Origin: Bacillota bacterium
Lineage (GTDB): Bacteria > Bacillota > Dehalobacteriia > UBA4068 > UBA4997
NCBI GenBank assembly: GCA_021769035.1
Contig: JAETTP010000020.1
Span: forward strand, 1-39,269
Direction of reading: 5' to 3'
DNA: 39,269 nt
Shown: positions 23,748-31,500 of the stretch, piece by piece
Numbering within the stretch: position 1 is the stretch's first letter
Layout of the letters: each line of letters begins with the position of its first letter
Position numbers and translations under genes: made by a program
The notes under the pieces: generated by a model
What the model was told of the DNA's origin: nothing
The model's input: the letters and a program-made list of their open reading frames with translations, nothing else
The model's database searches: none

Positions 23748-26693
23748 ATGTATAGACTGGGTATTGATATTGGCTCCACGACGATTAAGGTGGTGCTGAT
23801 TGATGACGGCGGCGGCCTTGTGTATTCTACCTATCAGCGGCACGGCTCCAGAATTGCGGAAAAGCTGGACGAGATTATCGGCGGGCTGCCCCTGCTGCTG
23901 AAAAACCGGCAGGTTAAGGTGGCTATCAGCGGCTCGGCGGGAATGTCGTTGGCCGAGGCCGGCGGCATAGCCTTTGTGCAGGAGGTTTACGCGCTTTCCG
24001 GCGCGGTGGCGGAGCTGGAGCCGCAAACCGACGTGGTGATTGAGCTAGGCGGCGAGGACGCGAAAATCCTCTTTTTAACCGGCGGCGTGGAGGAGCGCAT
24101 GAACGGCACCTGCGCCGGCGGCACGGGCGCTTTTATTGACCAGATGGCGATGCTGCTGGACGTTAGCGTGGAGGAGCTGGACGAACTGAGCCTGCGTCAT
24201 AAAAAGATTTACCCGATTGCCTCGCGCTGCGGCGTTTTTGCCAAAACGGATATTCAGCCTTTGATTAATCAGGGCGCGGCCAAGGAGGACATTGCGGCCA
24301 GCATTTATCAGGCGGTGGCGGAGCAGACCGTGACCGGCTTGGCGCAGGGCCGGCGGATTGAGGGCAAGGTGCTGTTTTTGGGCGGCCCGCTTTCCTTTAA
24401 TCTGGGCTTGCGCCAACGCTTTATGGAAACGCTACACCTGGAGCCGGAAAATGCCATTTTCCCGGAGCTGGGCACTTATTTTGTGGCATTGGGCGCGGCG
24501 GTTTATGCGGACGGGCAGCCGGAAGCCTACACTTACGACCAACTGCGCCAAAAGCTGTTGCAGGCGCGGAAATCAGTGCAGGGGAAGAGCCGCTTTTTGC
24601 CGCCCCTGTTTGCGGACGAGGCGGAATACGCCCAGTTTCAGGATCGGCACCAGCGCGACAGTGTGCCGCAGGCGGATTTGCAAACCTATCGCGGCGGCGC
24701 TTATCTGGGCATCGACGTGGGCAGCACCACCAGCAAGCTGGCCCTAATCAGTGAAAACGGCAACCTGCTTTACACCTACTACGCCAGCAACAAGGGAAAT
24801 CCGTTGCCGATTATCCAACAGCAGCTGCTGCATATTTACGAGCTGCTGGGTGAAAATATCACTTTGCGGGCGGCGGCGGTGACGGGTTACGGCGAAGAAC
24901 TGATTCAAAACGCTTTTAATATTGATTACGGCCTGGTGGAAACGGTGGCTCACTTTACGGCGGCGCACTACTTTGAACCGCAAGTGGATTACATTATTGA
25001 CATCGGCGGCCAGGATATGAAATGCTTCACCATTCGCAATGGTACGATTGACAACATTGCCTTGAACGAAGCTTGCAGCTCCGGTTGCGGTTCGTTTATT
25101 CAGGCTTTCGCGGAGGCGCTGGGCTACTCGGCGTCGGAGTTTGCCAAGCTGGCCTTGTTCGCCAAACGGCCGGTGGATTTGGGCTCTCGTTGCACGGTGT
25201 TTATGAACTCTTCTGTTAAGCAGGCCCAGCGCGACGGCGCGGAGGTTGGCGATGTGAGTGCCGGGCTGGCTATCAGCGTGGTTAAAAATGCGATATACAA
25301 GGTGCTGCGCGTGCACAGCGCGCAGGAGCTGGGCCGGCGGATTGTGGTGCAGGGCGGCACCTTTTTGAATGATGCGGTGCTGCGCGCTTTTGAACGAGAA
25401 TTGGGCTACGACGTGGTGCGGCCTAACATTGCCGGGCTGATGGGAGCCTTTGGCGCGGCGCTTTGGGCCAAGCAGCGGCATCAGGCGCAGGGCCTGACTC
25501 AATCCGGCATTATGTCGGCGGCGGAGTTGGCGGAGTTTCGGCACCAGCCGCGGCCGGCCACCTGCCAGGGCTGCGCCAATCATTGCTCGCTGACGGTGAA
25601 TATTTTCCCGAATGGACGGCGTTTTATCAGTGGTAACAAGTGCGAGCGCGGCCAGGGCGGAAAACCCCTAGATAGACCGAATGTTTATGAATATATTAAT
25701 GAAAAATTTAAGGCCCTGATGAAGCAGAGCGAGGAGGAAACTGCTGCAAATCCCGGCCGGCTAACCTTTGGTATTCCGCTGGTGCTGAATATGTATGAAA
25801 ACCTGCCGTTTTGGTATGAGTTTTTCCGGCAGCTGGGCTGCAATGTTGTTATATCCGGGGAGTCGTCGCGGCAGCTTTACGCCAAGGGTCAGCTGACTAT
25901 TCCCTCGGATACGGTGTGTTATCCGGCCAAGCTGGCTCACGGGCATATTGAGGCCCTGCTGGAAAAGGGCGTGGACAGGATTTTTTATCCCTGCTCCAGC
26001 TACAATATCGACGAAGGCCGCGGCGATAAGAACTATAACTGCCCGGTGGTGGCTTATTACCCGGAGCTGCTACACGCTAATGTGCCGGCGCTGAAAGAGG
26101 TGGATTTTAGCTTCCCCTATCTGAGCCTGAACGACCGGGCCCTGCTGGGGCAGCATTTTCAGGAGTTTTTCCGGGAACTGAATTTTTCTCTGGCCACGTG
26201 TATTATGGCGGCTAACAAGGCCTGGATTGCCTACAATAAGTGGTGGGCAGATGTGGAGGACTACGGAATCCGGGCGCTGCACCAGGCGGAGGAGCAGGGC
26301 TGGAAAGTGGTGGTTTTGGCCGGGCGGCCCTACCACGTGGATCGCGAGATTAACCACAGCATCGACAAGCTTTTTAATTCCCTTGGTTTTGTGGTGCTGG
26401 CGGAGCGGGTTTTGACCGATTTGGTTTACAGCCAAAAGGTAAACGTGTTGAATCAGTGGACTTTCCACACCCGAATGTATAACGCGGCGCGCTACGTGTG
26501 TCGGCACGAGAATATGCAGTTGGTGCAGTTGGTGAGCTTTGGCTGCGGGCTGGACGCTATCACCAGCGACGAGCTGAAAGATATTTTGGAGCGCAACGGC
26601 AAAATTTATACACAGTTGAAAATAGACGAGATTAATAATCTGGCCGCGGTGAAAATCCGGGCGCGTAGCCTGCTGGCGGCAATGGAGAAATAG
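23748..26693 (+). CDS. double acyl-CoA dehydratase activase (BadF/HgdC-type) with DUF2229-like region
   Basis: This 981-aa protein contains two ASKHA ATPase activase domains. The first (1-260) opens LGIDIGSTTIKVVL and has GTCAGGTGAF (C122) and ASRCGVFAKTD (C161), the two Cys that hold the intersubunit [4Fe-4S] cluster in HgdC. The second (about 320-585) repeats the pattern (LGIDVGSTTSKLAL, ACSSGCGSF, SRCTVFMNSS). A CQGCANHCSL motif near 605 and a C-terminal DUF2229-like region follow. HgdC-type activases use ATP to fire low-potential electrons into 2-hydroxyacyl-CoA dehydratase-like partners. In many anaerobes the whole assembly is one ~1400-aa chain; here the last third is the next gene, 12 nt away. 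The substrate is unknown. Confidence 0.88.
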   Translation: MYRLGIDIGSTTIKVVLIDDGGGLVYSTYQRHGSRIAEKLDEIIGGLPLLLKNRQVKVAISGSAGMSLAEAGGIAFVQEVYALSGAVAELEPQTDVVIELGGEDAKILFLTGGVEERMNGTCAGGTGAFIDQMAMLLDVSVEELDELSLRHKKIYPIASRCGVFAKTDIQPLINQGAAKEDIAASIYQAVAEQTVTGLAQGRRIEGKVLFLGGPLSFNLGLRQRFMETLHLEPENAIFPELGTYFVALGAAVYADGQPEAYTYDQLRQKLLQARKSVQGKSRFLPPLFADEAEYAQFQDRHQRDSVPQADLQTYRGGAYLGIDVGSTTSKLALISENGNLLYTYYASNKGNPLPIIQQQLLHIYELLGENITLRAAAVTGYGEELIQNAFNIDYGLVETVAHFTAAHYFEPQVDYIIDIGGQDMKCFTIRNGTIDNIALNEACSSGCGSFIQAFAEALGYSASEFAKLALFAKRPVDLGSRCTVFMNSSVKQAQRDGAEVGDVSAGLAISVVKNAIYKVLRVHSAQELGRRIVVQGGTFLNDAVLRAFERELGYDVVRPNIAGLMGAFGAALWAKQRHQAQGLTQSGIMSAAELAEFRHQPRPATCQGCANHCSLTVNIFPNGRRFISGNKCERGQGGKPLDRPNVYEYINEKFKALMKQSEEETAANPGRLTFGIPLVLNMYENLPFWYEFFRQLGCNVVISGESSRQLYAKGQLTIPSDTVCYPAKLAHGHIEALLEKGVDRIFYPCSSYNIDEGRGDKNYNCPVVAYYPELLHANVPALKEVDFSFPYLSLNDRALLGQHFQEFFRELNFSLATCIMAANKAWIAYNKWWADVEDYGIRALHQAEEQGWKVVVLAGRPYHVDREINHSIDKLFNSLGFVVLAERVLTDLVYSQKVNVLNQWTFHTRMYNAARYVCRHENMQLVQLVSFGCGLDAITSDELKDILERNGKIYTQLKIDEINNLAAVKIRARSLLAAMEK

Positions 26694-26705
26694 GAGGGGC
26701 TAAAA

Positions 26706-28154
26706 ATGTCGGAGAAAAGCAAAAAAACGGAAAATGAGCAAAATCTGCAAGCGCATTTGAACCGCCTGATGGAGCCTTTCAACAACCTGTGGGAGTGGCT
26801 TTTCACGCAGGCGGAGCGCGAGGAAATGGAGCTGCCCTTGCGGGAACACGAGATGCCGTTGCGGGAGTTTACGGCAGATATGAAGCGGGACTACACCATT
26901 TTGGTGCCGCAAATGCTGCCGGTGCATTTCAAGCTGATTGGCGGCATCCTGCGACGGCAGGGCTACAATGTGGAGTTTTTGGAAAACGACGGCTACAGCG
27001 TGACGGAGCAGGGGTTGCAAAACGTACATAATGATACTTGTTACCCGGCTTTGCTGGTGATTGGCCAGCTTTTGGACGCTCTGAAAAGCGGCAAATACGA
27101 TTTGGAGCGTACCGCTTTGCTGTTGACCCAAACCGGCGGCGGTTGCCGGGCTAGTAACTACATTTACCTGCTACGCAAGGCGATGGAGAAAAACGGCCTT
27201 TCAAATATTCCGGTGATTCCCTTGCGCCTGGACACCTTGCAGGCTGGCGGCGGCTTCAACCTCAGCAAAAAGGTTTTGTTGCGGTGCCTGTTCGCCTGCT
27301 ACTATGGGGATATGATTTTGTGGCTGAAAAACCAGTGCAAACCCTATGAGGAGGTGCCCGGCCACACGGACAAAGTGGTGGAAATTGTCACCAATCAGCT
27401 GGAGCAGGCCTTTGCCACAGGGCGTTATCTACTGCTGGGGCCGAATTATCTGCGCATTTTGAACGCATTTAAGCAAATTAAACGTCGGCCGGTGCAAAAG
27501 CCCAAGGTGGGTATTGTTGGCGAAATTTATATGAAATACGCACCGTTGGGCAACAATGACCTGGAAAATTATCTGATTAAGCAAGGGGCCCAGCCAGTGG
27601 TGACGGGTGTTTTGGATTTTTTGCTTTATTCTTTGAACAACAGCTTTGTGGACGCCAAGCTTTATAGCCGGATGACCTTGAGCAGCTGCCTGCGCAAGCC
27701 GCTGTTTAAGCTGCTGGTGCTGGGGCAGCAAGCAATGCGCAATGTTATTCGTTTGGATGGCACTTTTATGCCGCCGGCCACTTTCACCAAGGTGCAGAGG
27801 GCGGCTAAAGGTTGTATAAGCCAGGGGGTTAAGATGGGCGAGGGCTGGCTGCTGACTGGCGAGATGTTGGACCTTTTGGAAAGCGGCGTAAACAATATTG
27901 TTTCGGCGCAACCATTTGGCTGCCTGCCCAATCATATTGTGGCCAAAGGGATGATTAGGGCGGTTAAGGAGCGGCACCCGGAGGCCAACATTGTGGCGAT
28001 TGATTACGACCCCGGCGCCTCCCGCACCAATCAGGAAAACCGGATTAAGCTGCTGCTGGCCAACGCCAATGCGGCCCTGGCCGGTGAGGAGGCCGGGCGG
28101 CGGCATGTGCTGAATTTGCAGCCGCAGGAGGAGTTGGCGGAGAAGCGGGCCTGA
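26706..28154 (+). CDS. 2-hydroxyacyl-CoA dehydratase-like partner of the activase
   Basis: This 482-aa protein resembles the D-component-like C-terminal part of large activase fusion proteins (COG3581-like). Conserved-looking cysteines occur in NVHNDTCYPALL, TGGGCRASNY and FGCLPNHIVAKG, which may hold an Fe-S cluster. The start has AGGAGG 8-11 nt upstream and lies 12 nt after the activase stop, so both form one operon. No CoA-transferase, acyl-CoA dehydrogenase or glutamate-fermentation genes are near, so a standard 2-hydroxyglutarate pathway is not supported. Function remains unknown. Confidence 0.82.
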   Translation: MSEKSKKTENEQNLQAHLNRLMEPFNNLWEWLFTQAEREEMELPLREHEMPLREFTADMKRDYTILVPQMLPVHFKLIGGILRRQGYNVEFLENDGYSVTEQGLQNVHNDTCYPALLVIGQLLDALKSGKYDLERTALLLTQTGGGCRASNYIYLLRKAMEKNGLSNIPVIPLRLDTLQAGGGFNLSKKVLLRCLFACYYGDMILWLKNQCKPYEEVPGHTDKVVEIVTNQLEQAFATGRYLLLGPNYLRILNAFKQIKRRPVQKPKVGIVGEIYMKYAPLGNNDLENYLIKQGAQPVVTGVLDFLLYSLNNSFVDAKLYSRMTLSSCLRKPLFKLLVLGQQAMRNVIRLDGTFMPPATFTKVQRAAKGCISQGVKMGEGWLLTGEMLDLLESGVNNIVSAQPFGCLPNHIVAKGMIRAVKERHPEANIVAIDYDPGASRTNQENRIKLLLANANAALAGEEAGRRHVLNLQPQEELAEKRA

Positions 28155-28161
28155 CGGCGGC

Positions 28162-28190
28162 TTGACAAAAATCGGCGGCTGTGTTATAAT
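28162..28190 (+). promoter_or_regulatory. perfect SigA promoter for antisense RNA, module 3
   Basis: TTGACA (28162-28167), 17 bp, TATAAT (28185-28190), 8 nt after the dehydratase-like gene's stop. No plus-strand ORF follows. Confidence 0.85.
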
Positions 28191-28196
28191 ATAGGT

Positions 28197-28272
28197 GCAG
28201 TAAAAATCAGAGTTAGTATGTATCAAAACAGCAGAAAACCCTCGGAGGGGAGATCCGAGGGTTTTCTGTTTT
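28197..28272 (+). ncRNA. putative antitoxin antisense RNA, module 3 (about 75 nt)
   Basis: The RNA would run from the perfect promoter to the 15-bp hairpin at 28232-28268 and TTTT. Its loop (GGGGAGA) is by position complementary to the loop of the same hairpin in the opposing small-ORF mRNA, a natural kissing contact. It overlaps the mRNA 3' UTR rather than the start codon. Inferred from layout. Confidence 0.65.
28232..28272. terminator. shared bidirectional terminator, module 3
   Basis: A perfect 15-bp stem (28232-28246 with 28254-28268) with a 7-nt loop has T-runs on both strands (TGTTTTAC on plus, TGCTGTTTTG on minus). On the minus-strand transcript the loop and adjoining stem read CCCCTCC, complementary to GGAGGGG of the small ORF's SD. 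Confidence 0.88.
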
Positions 28273-28399
28273 ACAGCTTCCAGGTTGACGTTGTTCTAGG
28301 CTGGTTACCATTTTTCCTGTTGCTATCCAACCATTTGACTATGTAATAAGAAATTACATTGCCCATAACAGCAGCAGACAGAGTTAGCAAGAACTGCAT
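28271..28399 (-). CDS. 42-aa membrane peptide, putative Fst/PepA1-like type I toxin
   Basis: ATG 28399 follows AAAGGAGGGG. The peptide begins MQFLLTLSAAVMGNVISYYI, continues VKWLDSNRK, and has a polar 14-residue tail. One membrane helix followed by (K)WLD and a charged tail is the outline of Fst/PepA1-type toxins (helix, then WL(D/S)-type turn, basic or acidic tail). The gene ends at the bidirectional terminator it shares with the antisense RNA. It lies between the activase operon and the SLH protein gene. Membrane toxicity is inferred; the alternative is a small regulatory membrane peptide. Confidence 0.7.
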   Translation of the reverse strand: MQFLLTLSAAVMGNVISYYIVKWLDSNRKNGNQPRTTSTWKL

Positions 28400-28440
28400 C
28401 AAAACCCCTCCTTTCTGTCACCAGAATTGGAGATGGTAAC
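28303..28440. repeat. inverted repeat linking leader and coding end of the module 3 mRNA
   Basis: GTTACCAT (28304-28311) and ATGGTAAC (28433-28440) are perfect inverted complements. In the minus-strand mRNA they would join the 5' leader to the late coding region. Confidence 0.5.
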
Positions 28441-28446
28441 GATATA

Positions 28447-28475
28447 ATTATAGCACAATATACGGCCAATGGCAA
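28447..28475 (-). promoter_or_regulatory. promoter of the module 3 small ORF
   Basis: On the minus strand TTGCCA (28470-28475), 17 bp, TATAAT (28447-28452), about 48 bp upstream of the ATG. Confidence 0.78.
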
Positions 28476-28505
28476 ACATTTTGCCGAATGCTGTTGTTAT
28501 CTAAA

Positions 28506-28540
28506 AGAAATAGCCCCTCCATTTTGGAGAGGCTATTTTT
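28506..28540. terminator. terminator of the SLH protein gene
   Basis: AAATAGCC(C)CTCCA (28508-28521) pairs with TGGAG(A)GGCTATTT (about 28524-28537); T-rich on both sides. It lies 16 nt after the stop of the minus-strand gene. Confidence 0.8.
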
Positions 28541-28555
28541 ATTGCGGTTTAGCTT

Positions 28556-31500
28556 TTAATCAGCCCGCACTACAGTTTTACGATAACGTGAGCCGCCGCC
28601 GATGGCGGTTTTTGCTTCATTGGGCAGTTCACGATTTGTTCTTTCTTCAGGTTCAATCGTTTTTGGCGTGGTGACAACAACTGTAATTGTGTCGGACACA
28701 TTACCAATCGTGGCCTTAACCGTGATAGTTTTAGCTGTTTCATTGTCAGCAACAGTTAAAAGTCCGTCGTCACTAATTGTTGTGCCAGATTTCTTGGTGG
28801 AAGTAATCGTCCATTTAATCTGGTCTTTGTTGGTTGCATTGCTTGGGGTGACCGTAGCTTTGATTTGTGCAGTGTCGCCCTTTTCAACGCTTGATGCGCC
28901 GGAAAGCTTAATTGCGGTTGCAGGCACATTCAAGCTGTTGTTTGCAGCCGGAAGCTGGGTTGTAGTCTGGCTGTTGTTACTTGCCTTTGTGCTTTCGTTG
29001 CGCAAACTGAAACTTGTTGCGCTAGGCGTTTGTTCTGCCGGTTTCTTTACTGTTACCGTAAGGGTATTTGTGTTGCTTAAATCTTTTAATGCTCCATTAT
29101 TATCTATTTGAGCGCTAGCAATGGTAGCTTTAACTGTAATTTTCTTGCTCTCAGCTTCATCGCTAGCAACAGTTAAAAGTCCGGCATTGCTTATTTTCGT
29201 ATTAGCATTTAGGGCAGTACCACTAATTGTCCAGGTAATCTTATCTTTGCTAGTTGCATCGTTAGGAGTAATATTTGGACTGATTTGTAAAGTATCGCCT
29301 GGGGCAACTGTTAGGTTGGTTGTAGTTCCGTTAGGGCCTGAAAGAGTAAATGCTGTTACGGGTTTGAACTCATTAACAGTTATTTTTACTTGATCCTTTT
29401 CCGCTATTTCAACACCATTTACGGAAGCCGTAACATTGATTGTTAAATCAGTGGGGAAATCAGTTGGAATTGTTAATACGCCTTTTGCATCTATTTCTGG
29501 CGATTTGCTGTCGGCAGAAATTGCCTTGTTAATCTCTTCAATATTAGCAATCTTCCATTCAACAGTTCCATAGTCAGTAGCTGATTTGTCTGTGGTGAAA
29601 GTAACCTTTTGTCCTTGATAATAGGTATTATTACCCAATGGGCTTTCAGTGCTTGGTTTAATATAAGCAATTTCACCTAAGGCAACTGTAATATCCTGAG
29701 GCTTTGAAGTGACGTTCACCAGAGCATTGTTCTTTACATCCAGCGCAGCGTTAGCTAAAGTTGCGGTTACTGAAATATTATTGGCTGTTTCTTTTGGGCC
29801 GATGCGCAGCTCGCCGGTTGTGGAGTTAATGCTAGTCGTGGTATCTGTGGGTTTATTATCACCATCTATTGCCCAGGTGACTGTGTATCCTTTGGGCTCT
29901 ACGGTGAGCGTAACGGAACCATTAACCTTTGGATTGCTGGGCGCCGTAATTTTAATGTTGTCTGCTGAAACTGGCGTGAATTTAGCTACCTTTATGGTAT
30001 AGGTTTCTTCCTGCTTAGTTGCGTTGTTTGTAGCAGTTATAGTTATGCTGTCTTTGGCAAAATCCGCTGGGATAGTGAAAGTAAACAGCTGTTTTGTTTC
30101 ATCGTATGCTTCATCGATGATGTCATTGGAATCAACGTCCCAATCGATTTTATTTTGCGTCAATATCGATTTGTCCATTGTGAAGCTGACCTTTTGGCCG
30201 GTGTAGTAAGTATCGCTGCTGGCCAGCGGCGCGGTTTTGTGCTCAATGCTGCCGATTGGGGCAACGGCCACAACGATTTCAAAATCTTGCGATTTATCTT
30301 TTCCGTTTAGCAGATCGCCATTCTCTACTGTGGCTCGTACTTTATATGTTCCAGCGCCGTAAACGGTAAGCTTGCTGCCGTCCAATCTAACGATGTTTTG
30401 GTCAGGGGAGCCGACTAAGCTCCAGGTTACTGTTTTAAATGTTGCATTGTCTGGCGTCACAACGGTTTCCTTGGCTAAGTCAATGTCCAGTTGGAGAATT
30501 CCGCCCGTCATTGAATAGTTTAAATTCTTTTTATCTATTTTATCAACCGAAACAAAATCTTCCTTAGCAATTACAATAGCGCGATAAGTGCTGGGGTTTA
30601 GTCCCTGTTCGTTTTGTTTGTTTACCACTTCAACATCTATGCTGTTTATTCTTTCGGAAAGATCTTTTGGAATTTTCAATGTTGCAATCAAGCTTTGCTT
30701 ATCAACCGTAAGCAGGCCATTTATTTCGGTGTCAGTCATAAAACGGCCCAATTCGTCAACGTTTCTGATTGACCAATTCAATTTATCCTTGTATTGGCCC
30801 ACAATTTTAGAATCCAAATCAAGCTCAATGGTTTGCCCGCGATAGTACTTATCTTGACTTGGTTCCACGATAATATCGCCCATTAAGGAGGCCTGAACAT
30901 TGATGATTATTTGTTGTTCGTAGTCCTTGGTGCCGTCCTCTTTGCCGTTAACAACCGTGGCCTTAAGGATAATTCGGCCTGGTTGTTTGGGGGAAAGCTT
31001 GGGCGGATTGCCGGTTAAGCCTGCCGTTTTGATAGCTGCTTCTGTAGCATCAACCAACTCCCATTTAATGTTGGTGTAGGTGGGCGTAGCGTTTGGTTTG
31101 CTTGCCGGGGGCAGAACCTGGGCGCTTAATGTGAAGTCGGTGCCGGCATAGGCGATATAAGTGTTGCCGTCTTTATCGGTTTTATCCGGCATCAAATTAG
31201 TGTTAGTCAGTTCAATATGGTCCACCGGGCAGTACGGAGCCTCAATCTTAATATTGAAAGATTTGGTCAGGCTGCTGCCGTCGGCTTTGGCGTTGGGCAG
31301 GGTGGCCGTCAGGGTGACGGTGCCTCTTTCTTTCAAAATAAGTTTGGTGTAATCACTGTTAAACTCAGCGCCGGTGCCTTTCAGGCTCCAGTTTATTTTT
31401 CCGTCCTTAGCGGTTGCGTTGGAGGGCTTCACGATTACCGGGGTTAGGAGAATCGAATTTTCCGTGTCGTCACGCAATGTGTAGGTGGATTGAATGTTGA

